Source: Cryptomeria japonica (lineage: Eukaryota; Streptophyta; Pinopsida; Cupressales; Cupressaceae). From it: DNA of 64,000 nucleotides. Below are positions 1-11,100 of the stretch, one piece after another. The stretch lies in assembly GCF_030272615.1 (NCBI RefSeq), contig NC_081412.1, positions 478,243,657 through 478,307,656 on the forward strand. Reading direction: 5' to 3'. The position numbers were made by a program, and so were the translations under genes. Position 1 is the stretch's first letter. Each line of letters begins with the position of its first letter. The notes beneath the pieces are model-generated. The model did not search any database. It saw only the letters and a program-made list of their open reading frames with translations, and was not told where the DNA came from.

Positions 1-1609
1 CAGAAATAAGAGCAAACAGTAGTCTACAGTCAATTTTGCTCTCATGGCCAACATTCATAGTATTTATGAGCCTCAGACATATGCAGAGGCAAAATGGATT
101 CCAGAGTGGGAACATGCAATGGATGCAGAATACCAGACGGTTCTGAAGAACAACACTAGGGTTCTCTCTGATCTTCCTCCAGGGAAGAAGCCCATTAGCT
201 GCAAATGGGTGTATAAGGTCAAGTATCATGCAAATGGTACCTTGGATAAATACAAGGCCAGATTGGTTGCTCGAGGATTTACACAATGGGAGGGCATTGA
301 TTATGAGGAGACTTTTGCTCCTATTGCCGAGATGAGTACAATTCGTCTTCTTGTTGCTATTGCAGCTCAGTTTGGATGGAAAGTCCATTAGATGGATGTT
401 AAGAGTGCCTTCCTCAACGGTGAATTGCAAGAAGAATTCTACATGATGTAGCCTCTTGGTTTCAAGGTTGCCGACAAAGAACATTAAGTATGTAGACTCA
501 TGAAAGCACTCTATTGACTCAAACAGTCTCCTCGAGTGTGGTACATCAAGATTGATCAGTACTTGGTTGCTCATGGTTTTCAGCATAGTCCTTCTGACCC
601 AAATCTGTACATCAAACACTCTGGTGATGATGTTCTCTTTCTTGTTGTCTATGTGGATGACTTGATCATTACTGGCAGTTCAACACATTTGATTACCGAA
701 ATCAAATAGGACCTGTGGAAGGATTTTGACATGATAGATTTGGGGCTTCTCCATTATTGTTTAGGTGTTGAGGTCTGACAGACTGATGGTAGCATTTTTA
801 TTTATCAATCTAAGTATGCCAGGAACTTGCTTGACAGGTTTTGAATGCAGGATTGTAAACCTGCTTCCACGCCTATGGAGACAGGACTGAAGTTGTCAGC
901 CAAGTCTGATTCTCCTCCTGTAGATGAAACAACATTCAGGCAACTAGTGGGAACTCTCATCTATCTCACTACCACTAGACCTAATCTTTTTCAGTGAGCT
1001 ACATTTCACGCTTCATGACAGTCCCCAGGGTTGATCATTGGGTAGCAACGAGGCATGTGTTGCGTTATGTGCAGGGCACTTCTGATTATGGACTTCTTTA
1101 CACTAGGAGTCACGATCCTAGACTCAGTGGTTTAACAAATTCGGATTGGGTAGGTTCAGTTTATGATAGGAAATCAATATTTGGGTATGTGTTCAGTTTG
1201 GGATTTGGTGCAGTCACATGGCTAGTAAAAATCAGCAGGCAATGGCTCTCTCCTCGACAGAAGCAGAGTATCGAGGAGTAGTTAAGGCAGCTTGTGAGGT
1301 AGTTTGGCTTCACTGGATGCTTGCAGATATGTAAATATCTCAAGCAGGTCCGACTCTCTTGTTCTGTGATAATCAGGGAGTTCTCAAACTTGCCAAGAAT
1401 CCCATCTTCCATGAAAGAACAAAGCATGTGGAAACTCATTGTCATTTTATTCGGAAGCTTGTTGAAGACGGATTAGTTCAGTTGCAGTATGTTCCAACTG
1501 TGGATCAGACTGCAGATATTTTCACCAAGTCTCTTAGCCCATATAAGTTTGCTAAATTCAGGGGGCAGCTTGGTGTTGTTGACAGATTGACCATCAAAGG
1601 AGGGTATTA
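1..1609 (+). pseudogene. Ty1/copia pol relic (reverse transcriptase, RNase H)
   Basis: Broken 3' half of a Ty1/copia polyprotein entering from the left window edge. Reading across stops gives the reverse transcriptase start (KYKARLVARGFTQ near 250-290), the catalytic YVDDLIITGS block near 645-680, the LLDRF and TPMETGLKLSAKSD stretches near 830-905, and the RNase H region. The RNase H frame changes near 1225, after which ALSSTEAEYRG and the terminal DIFTKSL block near 1520-1540 are readable. At least seven in-frame stops and two or more frame changes make it non-functional. Gag, protease and integrase are outside the window. The family assignment is secure from motif order; the element is dead. 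Confidence 0.93.
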
Positions 1610-1760
1610 GAATAATATCTTATTTATTTATTTAATGGTCAAATATGTAACATAATATACATTATAGCTTTTTTCTATTTTACGATTGTTTCTTTTTGAA
1701 AACATCGTCTTGTAAATTATTTATAATGATCTTTCTGATCATTTGTTAATACATCCAATT
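1606..1760 (+). repeat. probable start of the copia 3' LTR
   Basis: Directly after the pol stop a purine tract (AAAGGAGGG, 1597-1605) is followed by TATTAGAATAATATC, the position where a 3' LTR should begin. No second LTR lies in the window, so its right end is not defined; 1760 is only a guess. The start resembles the LTR starts of the non-autonomous elements at 37.2-39.4 and 44.1-49.8 kb, which also begin TATTA after GGGAGGG. Confidence 0.4.
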
Positions 1761-1959
1761 TTTTACCAATTACTTTTTGTAATAATATTAAGAGTCAAGG
1801 TACTTAGAGTTTTAATGGCCCAAAAAGTATTCATTGAAGCTCAATTTTTTAAAATAATTTTGTGGTAATGTAATTATGAAAGAAAGCATATGATGCATTG
1901 TTAGGTCAAAGTTGGGTGGTAGTAGCCATAGCTGATCATAGTTAGAAAAATAACACATT

Positions 1960-2343
1960 CTAGATTTGGAGAACCAAGCAATAAGTGAGGAAGCAACTTC
2001 CTCGGATTCCTTAGATTTGTTAGAGTTGGACTTTGTGGAAGAATGGATAGAGAAGCAGGATCAAGGTCCAATGAAGTCTAATGATGAAGAGATATTAGAA
2101 TTATTGTTGTGTTTAGAAGATGAAGTTGATTCTTTCTGTGGCCTATTTTGTTGGCAGATGAAGACAATAAAGTATTTTCGTTGTATTGTAATTTTGTTGA
2201 AGCTATGAAAATAAGTGAAGAAGAACAAGGATTGTGCGATGACAAGAAACAAATGGAGAACGACTTTGAAAAACTGGATAATTTGTGTGTGGGAAGCAAA
2301 TACAAGGTCGGCAAAAGTTTGAATGTTTTTATAGCAAAAGACT
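1960..2343 (+). pseudogene. unrecognised acidic coding-like fragment with a frameshift
   Basis: Two overlapping + frames (about 1960-2145 and 2148-2343) read as one acidic protein fragment if a single frame change near 2146 is allowed. The first part is rich in Glu, Asp and Leu; the second is charged (EEEQGLCDDKKQMENDFEKL). There is no good ATG at the left, since the first frame opens from a CTA/TTG after a stop at 1951. I do not recognise the family. It could be an old exon captured next to the copia LTR or chance. Confidence 0.25.
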
Positions 2344-2766
2344 AAAAATGTTTGAAGGTGTCTCAGAATAATAATAATTTAAAAAAATATTTGGCTTGGC
2401 ACCTACAAATAAGGGACCATACTTGTGTTGTATATTTTCTCAGAATGTTGAAAGTATCGTATTGCAAGTTAAATAGAAAATTAATGAAAGGAAAAGTATT
2501 ATAAGTGGGTCAGATAGAAAAAAAATATTAAAGTTAGAGAGGAAAATAATTTGTAGGCCCTACAGGAAGAAAATTAAAATAACAATTGAAGTTTAAAATT
2601 CCATTTGGGTGGAAAAGATAAAAATAAAAAAATTAAATTTCCCCTTTACCACCATATGGTTCTCGTAGTTCATGTTTTATTTGCTTGACCAAAGCAAAGA
2701 ATTCAATTTGACAAAGTTCAATTTATTTTAACACTATGACAAGCTGAAATGGATCTCACTTGTAAT

Positions 2767-2898
2767 TGTTGACTTGGTGGTCAGCACCTCCTTCGGGGTT
2801 CGGGACATGGCTTAACCGCCTCCCGTGGATCTGGGTAAGTCTAGCGTTTGTAGGCATTGATAGCTTGAGCTTTTGGTGCAACGACAAACATACTTACA
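2767..2898 (+). repeat. TRIM left LTR
   Basis: 132-bp terminal repeat, TG...CA ends; matches 2989-3123 with scattered transitions and a 3-bp indel. Confidence 0.92.
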
Positions 2899-2988
2899 AT
2901 TGGTATTAGAGCCTTGGGTCATGGGTTCGAATCTCGGGAGGTCTCCTTCGTTCCGTCGGTGCGGAACCCTCGGTGCTGAGGGGGAGAT

Positions 2989-3123
2989 TGTTGACTTGGT
3001 GGTCAGCACCTCCTTCGGGGTTCGGGACATGGCTTAATTGCTTCCTGTGGATTTGGGTAAGTTTGGCGTTCGTAGTGGGCATTGATAGCTCGAGCTTTTG
3101 GCGCAACAGCAAACATACTTACA
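2989..3123 (+). repeat. TRIM right LTR
   Basis: 135-bp terminal repeat preceded by a polypurine tract; followed directly by the second copy of target site GTAAT. Confidence 0.92.
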
Positions 3124-3128
3124 GTAAT

Positions 3129-5700
3129 ATGCTACCCTGCTTTTCTTAGTTTTTTGTTTTGTTTTTGTTTTGTGTTTGCAATGGTTTTTGAATGGTAAAT
3201 AAAGTCCAGATAACAGAAATATTTGCAGCAAACTAATAACTCAGAAATTTGACAATACTCAGAAATACAGAAGGCTGAAATATTCTAGATTTTATTTCTG
3301 ATCTGTAAATACAAATTTTCTCAAAAGTAGGAACAAGCCAAATCATTGAGTAGCGTTACATATCTATTTCAAACATACCCATAAAATGCAGCAATGAAAT
3401 GGATTGAGCTGTTCACAAAATATGCAAACTGGCTTCACTGGAAGTGGACACCATACTTCAAAATCACCCTCAGTGGCCAATGTGATGATGTCTCTGTATT
3501 CTCCAACCTTGGGCAACCATAAACAGCAAAATAGACCCTCCAAACCCTAGCCGACCAAGCCATTGTAAACTCCACACCCTTCTGTGCATGTGGGACCAGC
3601 AAGAAGAATGTATGGCCAGCAAGAACAACTCAGTAAACTCCTCCAAATCAATCCTCCCCTATCAGATTTGCAATGAAACTTTGGTAATGTCTGAATAGTA
3701 AAGTCAACAAACAGCTCAAATGTTTTTTTCAGGATGAAAACACCGAGAAATCTTTCAAATTATGTCTTTCAACAATGTGGAGGATGTTGCCTATAAGGGA
3801 TTTCTTCCTCACAAGCCTTGGGAAGAACAATCTTTTCCAAAATAAGAGCAATATCAAATATCAAATCCAACATATTCCAAAATGAGCTCCAAAAATTGTT
3901 TATATAGACTCCCCAAAAGGCTGCACCCACCTTCTTGACATATTTTACATAGTATTTATTTTATTCATTTTATGTCCCGCAAAGTGGCATCCCCCTCCAA
4001 AAGGCCCCATTTAATAAACTTATCTTTAATATTGGGTGCCCAAATAGTGTTATATTAAAAATATTAAAATAATCATAAAGTTAAATCTTTTATTCAACTT
4101 TTTAAAATATTAACTTATTGTTATTCTATTTAAAATCACCAGACTATACCAAATATTGAGATAATAATATCCATTCCTCCCATCAACATATCTAAAAATA
4201 GTAACCGTGCGAACTGGCTCAGTTGGTGCCCGAAACTAACTTACTAAAAGTTGTAAGTATTGGAGAACTCACCCAAAATCACTCTAGAAAAAGGCGTTGT
4301 GCACAATATAACTGCCACAACTCAAATAAACACTTGATACTACCATCCTGCTGGATGAACTGTCTCCCAAAGTTCCCTAACCCCGACGCCTTAGCCTATA
4401 GGAAGCCGCTGGATATGCTAACTTTCCACCATACCAACTGATTAGGGAGGGTACATTACATCACCGTATGACAATCAAGAACAAAATATATTGCAAATCA
4501 TAACTCTTTGATTGTACGACAACAAAATCTTTTTCCTATTGTATGAAAACTAAGAGATATTCCAAACTTCTCCATCATAGGATAGAAAGAAATAAGAGAT
4601 TATCAAGTTCTTATTGTATGGTCTTCATCGAAGATGCTTATTAAAATTTATGAATCTGCATTAATCGTATGACCTCTTAGTAAACTGATTGTATGACTTT
4701 CCTTCGCTACTGGCATTGTGTGGTTTTGTTTTCTTGTTGTTTCCATATGCCTTATCTTTTCTACTGCTGTTGTACAACTTCTGTCATGTCCTTGACTTGA
4801 TGTACAACAACACTGATAATTCAGAACTTTTATGATTTTATTCTTGATATACGTATTCCTGCATAAAAATCAGCGGATGAGGATTCAAAGCATTTGTCTA
4901 ACCTTGCTTCCGTTGTTGATAAATTATCATGACCTCCATCCTGAGGACATAACTCTCACAACTCACAGCATTGCAAACTCCAAGTCGCTGCTTTTGATCT
5001 TGTGCTAAGGGAATATGAAGGACTTAAATAAAAATATTGATTAAAAGTTAATAAGCCGCGATCTTCCAAAACATGTATGTAGTACTAAACAAAATTAACT
5101 AATTGGCATGCAATCTGGTTTAAGCCAAGCAGCGCTTGGGTTGAGAGGAGGGGCATCCCTTGGAAAGGGTGGGGTGCTAATAGAGTGGTGACTATTCCAC
5201 TCTACAATGAGTGATATAAAAAGAGATCGATTTATTTGTTAAGGTAGGGAATAGGATAGAAATAAAGGTACAAGCATCGAACATGCAGAGAATGGAAAAT
5301 AAGCAATGGGTAAACATCAGAAGTTGGAATGCATATAACTTGCATATAGGAGGAAAACAGAGATATAAGGAAGAAATCTAATGAGATCAAAAAATTGTCT
5401 TATTAATAAGACTTAACAATTATCTATGATAAAGCAGTTGGTCTTGGAAGAAAAACATTGATACAGATTCAGACATCTGCAGCAATTAATAAGGGAACAC
5501 AAGAATCCAAATCGGGCAAGGACCATTGTAATTAGCAACCATAAACCAAGATCGGACCTGTCATATATCAGATCCAGATTCCACATACCAACAGCTAATA
5601 ACATTAATTTAATAACTATCATGGTGGTATATGTTTAACCCATGCACTATATGCTAATATTTATATAATCTGTTATATATGCTGAACATAAAATACATAT
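3129..5700. other. non-coding stretch, no gene seen
   Basis: AT-rich sequence with no open frame that resembles a protein family. The frame at 4223-4441 has no recognisable motif. Motifs like TTGTACGAC recur at 4.5-4.8 and 6.4-6.8 kb, suggesting decayed repeats. If the missing ARP5 5' exons lie upstream of the window, this is ARP5 intron. Confidence 0.5.
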
Positions 5701-5719
5701 GCATGATTATGAATCTGTT

Positions 5720-6379
5720 TGTAAACCCCCATCATTTAGGGAAGGAAGGAGGTGTAAGTTGGAGGGGTAAGTATGAGATCGCCATCTAAATAGGCCACCT
5801 TGAGTGGATGTCCATGATGCCTGCTACTGGGGCCAAGAGGGCTAAGATCCACTCTTGGGCTTTGATAGGATGATTAAGAGGCTCCCTATTACGATCTTCT
5901 TTCCGACTCTACAATGATTGATTATTGATCTTAGGGGATGAGGCATGGATAGGGAAAGTAGGTACAAGTACTTGACTAGGTAGACCACCCCAAGTGGATG
6001 TCCATGTTGCCTGCCATTGGGGCCAGAGGGTGAGTGTTCATTCTTGGACTTAATGCGGGGATGGCTTTGGGCAGACATATCATGCTTCCTCCCCCAAACC
6101 CTAACATGTTTAGTAGGGAGTAAAATTGAATTTGTCTATTTATTGATGTAAGATGATTGCATGATATCATCTAACCCTAATGATTGGAAAAGTATGTATA
6201 CACACACACACACACACACACACACTTTGTTATGATTGCATGGTTTAAATCAAGGATCATCTTATTAAGAAGGATATTTTATTGCTAAAGATATAACCCT
6301 AATCCTATTTTATCTCTTGCTTTATTGCATTTGTGATTCTAGGGCAAATTCTAGGATAAGTCTAGAATGGGACATCACA
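5720..6379 (-). repeat. LTR-like dispersed repeat, family R2 (minus copy)
   Basis: Read on the minus strand it begins TGTGATGTCCC at 6379 and continues with the CCTAGAATTTGCCCTAG stretch. It is a diverged copy of the plus-strand repeat starting TGTAGTGTCCCC at 23445. Its distal part (5760-6080) carries two imperfect copies of a segment about CCCAAG...GGATCC and a GGCCCCA..GCAGGCA block, also recognisable at 35397-35608. It is likely a decayed solo LTR; the far end is not defined. Confidence 0.55.
6199..6225. repeat. (CA)n microsatellite
   Basis: Uninterrupted CA dinucleotide repeat of about 13 units inside the R2 repeat, about 155 bp from its TGTGATGTCCC end. Confidence 0.97.
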
Positions 6380-8002
6380 ACTTCCCTCCACCTTCTCTAT
6401 TGTAGTTGTATCACCAATGTTGACTTTCTTTCATCTTTTAGTCAAGACAACTAAATGGCATTGTACAACTTCCATTTTTTTTGTTGCACACCTAACAAAT
6501 TTGCTAATTATATGATTTGGTCATCCACCATAATTGTTCACCGTACGGCACAATTAGCCTCTCTTGATTAGAATTTTGTTGTATGATTTGTTGGTTTTAC
6601 ATTCAACTGTTGCCCGTATCGTCGTACGACCCTTGCGTTTTGTTGTTACTACCATAATACCTTTCATTTTGTTCCCATCGTACAATCTCCTACTATTGTT
6701 GTATGACTTGCTTTAGTTTCTATTGTCCAAAATGCAAACCATTCAGTTGTATGGTCATTATCGGTTGCTACTTATCCTTTCGTAATTGGCTCTTACTTAA
6801 AATGTAGAATGGGTGTACACAAAGAATGATTCCTATCAGTTGGTGAATTATCCAATAGTACATCCATTGCAGATGGGGATATTGAACAAAATTTTCTTGA
6901 TGAGGATAATCTTGAAATGCTTATAGTACTGTTTGGGTTCAATGTTGGATAGTGTGATGTATTTTCTAACTCTATAGTGCAGTAAGATTTTGTTCCTTTT
7001 TTGTTCTACTTATGCTCTGCTTATGAGAAGCGTTGGCATTAAGGTTCTCTTTTGTGTACAGTGCCATCACAAGTTTGAAGAATCTGACCTAATGCTGTTT
7101 AATGCTCACATGTTTTTTGTTGTTGTCCGAGAGATGACATTTTTCTGTTTTGGGAGATGATATAGTCAACATACAACGCCTTTATTATGTTTCTCATTCT
7201 ATCTGACAATGTGGTAACCATTAATTGTTTCTCAGCTTCTGGGTAGTTATAGGAGTTGGTTGATAGATGGTTCTGTTCTTGTGGCAACTGTTGAGTCTTT
7301 CAAATAACCTTTATATAGTTAAGGAAATTAGTTTGATTCTTGGTTCATTATTTTTGGTCTATTTTTGTAATAACTTAATGTGCAAGTAAAGATATACTTT
7401 TACTACTCTGTTTGGTATATATGCCTATCTTTGTTTTTAATTCAAATTTTAATTTTATTAGATAGAAGAGCAAACAACTTACTTCTTAATAAGTTAATAC
7501 CAGCAGCATTCTTGCTTCTCACATGTTATTGTTCTCTTATTTTTCTCTTAAATTGAACTCTTCTGTTAATCTTCTCCAGTAAATCATAAATCTTTTGTGC
7601 TTCAACAACAAATTTTAAATCCACCTGAAATGGTTTCTTAGAGGCCGATTCACCTTTTTATCCTGACGATGATATGATATTATCGGTTCAGATAAAACAT
7701 TATCTCGCTTGTATTTCATTGATATGTGAAGAAATTACATGATGCCATGATTTGCTCTACATTGATATGAAACTTTGGATAATAGTCTACTGTTTTTAAA
7801 TTGCATCTTGCCAGTTGAATTATGCCAAAAATGTGCCCTATGATTAAAATTATATCCTTATGCACGCTCTGAATTTTAGCAAAATGTTAAGATGATATTT
7901 TATTATTTTAATTTCATGTTCTGGAAAACATTTTGTATGAAAATATTTATTTGTATTGTCACATTCATACTAATCATTTGCAAATAATCATATAAACTGG
8001 AG
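6380..8002. other. non-coding stretch before the first recognised ARP5 exon
   Basis: No coding exon or transposon recognised. I looked for the ARP5 N-terminal actin-fold segment here and did not find it. The last ~50 bp before 8003 form the splice acceptor region ending AACTGGAG. Confidence 0.5.
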
Positions 8003-8115
8003 GACAGAACAGGTTGGGCATCCCATTCTGATGACTGAGTGCCTCTGTAATCCAAACCAGTCCCGCAGTAAAATGGCAGAGCTTCTATTCGAGACATATG
8101 ATATCCCTTCAATAG
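8003..8115 (+). CDS. ARP5: ARP5 exon a
   Basis: 113 nt. Acceptor ...AACTGGAG, donor ATAG|GTAATT. Encodes 37 full codons including [20 protein letters not shown], a conserved actin-family segment. One base at each end belongs to a split codon. The exact acceptor is the least certain of the set because the preceding exon is not seen. Confidence 0.9.
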
Positions 8116-11100
8116 GTAATTTACTATTTCTATGTTAGAGTAAACACTTATAAAATAAGAACTGCCCAATTAATATGCTGTGGTAGTTCTTCATTAGTGC
8201 TGCTAGTGATGGATTTTCTATTTGAGGGACGTGCAAGAGCATCATAAAATGTTTTCTTTTCCATGATTTCTGTGTGTCAAAAGCATGATGTGTTTGTTTT
8301 AAGATGACATAGCTTGTAATAATTAGGCAATTCTTTTGCACAATAGGTATCTGTCGAAGAAATTTATGTTCCTTCTTATCTATTAATATGGCCATGTTGC
8401 AGCTTTTGGAATTGATGCTGCCTTCAGCTACAACTACAATCAGCAAATAGGAAACTGTGATGATGATGGCCTGGTTGTATATTCAGGCCATAATACAAGT
8501 CATGTTATTCCAGTAAGTTCTCATCACTGGCTAAAGAATTTTGGTTTACAGCAGAGTAGGTTGCTACTGTAAATGTAGATTTATAAAATTGGATACTTAA
8601 TACCACTCTAAAAGTTTGAAAGGAATTCAAATCAAAATGGTAGAACATGGAAGATGGATGCTGAATGATAAAACAAAATTCTTTAATTGTTCTTGTCCTG
8701 GTCTTGGCCTTTTGACAAAATCTCGTAGTTCCATGAAGTTTCTTGATGGGGGAACAGGGGGAGGTGGAGACGGGTGTTGGGGACCGGGGGACCAAGGGCC
8801 TAAAATTGGGCATGGTGAGGGGACAGCAGGGGGATGACACGGAGCAGTGCTGATATAAAAATAGAGGCAAATTGAAATCTTCAAGGCAAAATCTGCAATA
8901 TAACATCTCTTTGAGTGCCCCAACTAGTTTTCACAAAGTTAAAGGTTGCAATCAGTATGTAATGGCATGTGCCATATAGCAAGTGACCTAGCGGCGTCCC
9001 CAACAAAGGTGGCAGAAGTGGTGGTGCTGTGAGGGCATGTTTTTTCCAAGTCCCCAAGCCTTGGAAACAGGGCTACAGGGGATGCGGGTTTTTTGGGAAG
9101 TGGGGGGGGGGACGTATCCCTGCAGAACACTGGCTCCTTTTAATATTCCATAGCTTTTATTTTCTGTTTTTTTGTACCACTAAATATTTTGTCTGTGCTT
9201 TACTCTTTATCAAATTCTTATTTGCTGATCTACTTACATCTATCCTCCACATGTATCTTGAACAACAATTTAAAACTAGGAAAGAGAAATATTCACAAGT
9301 AGATTGAATTTTTGTGCTAGAAGTGAACTGAATTTACAGGTGAAGCAGTAAAAAATACTTATGATGTTGGAAAAATATATACAGTTTTATCTTTTCATTA
9401 TTGGTGTATTTTATGGTAAATATTGAACAACCATTAAGAACTGGAGAAAAGAGAATAGTTAACAAGTGAAGTGGGGAAATATCTATTTCGCAAAATTTGG
9501 GAACTTATATGCCAGAGGTCAATTAAATATCTAGGTAAGGCAGTTAGAAGTACTTATGATGTTGGGAAAAAACATACAGCGTTTTCTTTTCATTACTGTT
9601 GTACTTTATGGTTTCTTCAAGTTGCTTTGTTTACTAACACTGTAGCATAACTGGCATCTATGAGAAACATATTCTTTCTGTAATTCAATTGGGGATTCAT
9701 GGCATAATTAAGACGAGCATGTGTCTCATACCATGATTTGCTAACATCATCAACACATGTAACATAAACATGAAAGAAAAGGTGGGATTGAACTCAAATT
9801 TGTGTAAATTGGGACCCTGAAAGCATGTGCTGGCCTTGTGCATGCCCAACTACTTAGATTTATTTCAAATATATTGGTCTTTATCAAATCCTATAGCTCC
9901 AGTTATATATTAAACAAAAGTTCAATCGATTTTTCTTCCTTTAAAACCCCAAGATTACATATCCAGGATTTAATGTAGGGTGTAGGATAATTACGTGTTG
10001 CTGAGCAATCACCAATTTAATGAGCTCAGAAAGAGACTAAGAACTTCTTTTCAGGTAGTCAAAGCATGTACATTAGGATTTTTCTAAAATTCATTTTGCT
10101 CAATTCTTTTAATTATTAAGATTTGTAAAGCTAGAAGTATAATGGATTGTGCAGTATGATGCTTTCATCTTTATAAATTATAGTATATTGAGCAGTCAAG
10201 ACAACAAAAGTGGCAGAGAAAGCATTGGGTGCCGGTGGATTACTCTTGCCAACATTCTTGTTTTCCTTTCAAATTTGTGCCTCTTCTTGAAACAATGCTT
10301 CTTATAGCTAATTTGCCAGTTCAAGCATGTGTGCAGGTATGAGAACTAGAACCCGGTACGGTGGCACACAAATGTTTTGCCCCTTAGGTCTGGGTACAAT
10401 ATATGTATCTGCTCAAAATTATAAATTATAAGAACAATGATACTAGTAAATCCATAATTGCCAAAAAAATAGAATATTTAAATACTTCATATTCATAATT
10501 TGCAAATATGATAATACTCAAGTTTCAAAATGTCATTATACAATGAAAATTCAAATTACAATCAATATTTAATATTCATATTCTTCTTCATTAGAAACAT
10601 CAAGGTCAACATTTGGTTCAATTTCATTTGAAACACAATCAATTGGATTGCTACTCACACTAGCTGTGTCAAGTGCAAAAGCTGCCGCATATATAGAGAC
10701 ATTGGCAAGTTGTGCAACTGTAGTATCTAAATCAGCACACTCAGGGGTTAGATTCCAATTCTTTCTCACACCCTCATTGTATTCAGATTTATTATGTGAC
10801 AGGAGACAAAGGTTGGAGTGTATGTAGACCAAATACTTTGCTTTTCTTGTACCCAAATGATTATGCTTGACCGAGTGGATGAAGGAGTATGTACTCCAAT
10901 TCTACTCAGCTGAAGAACTTGCAAACTGTTGAGTTTGCATACAAAATTCACTATTTAATTTTATAATTCAAGAATGAAAGCTTAAAAGTTAAAACATAAA
11001 TTAAAATTATATTAATATAAAAAATAATATATAGCATGGTAGCATCAAATGAAAAACAAGAAAAATAAAAAATAAAAATTATATACTTGGGAGAGAATTT

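Larger units (their letters stand above)
2767..3123 (+). mobile_element. complete TRIM (miniature LTR retrotransposon)
   Basis: Two direct repeats of 132 bp (2767-2898) and 135 bp (2989-3123), both starting TGTTGACTTGG and ending CTTACA, flank only 90 bp. The interior begins two bases after the left repeat with TGGTATTAGAGCC, one mismatch from the primer site complementary to plant initiator tRNA-Met, and ends with the polypurine tract GAGGGGGAGA before the right repeat. Flanks are GTAAT on both sides (2762-2766 and 3124-3128), a perfect 5-bp target-site duplication. This is the classic TRIM layout; it has no coding capacity and must be moved by another element's proteins. Confidence 0.93.

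Noticed and set aside
2901-2950. tRNA-like sequence (TGGTATTAGAGCC ... GGGTTCGAATC)
   Set aside because: It is the primer binding site region of the TRIM, complementary to the initiator tRNA 3' end. There is no cloverleaf or anticodon arm.
3300-8002. Possible missing ARP5 N-terminal exon
   Set aside because: Searched for the conserved N-terminal actin-fold and phosphate-loop segment in all + frames; nothing convincing. It probably lies upstream of the window.
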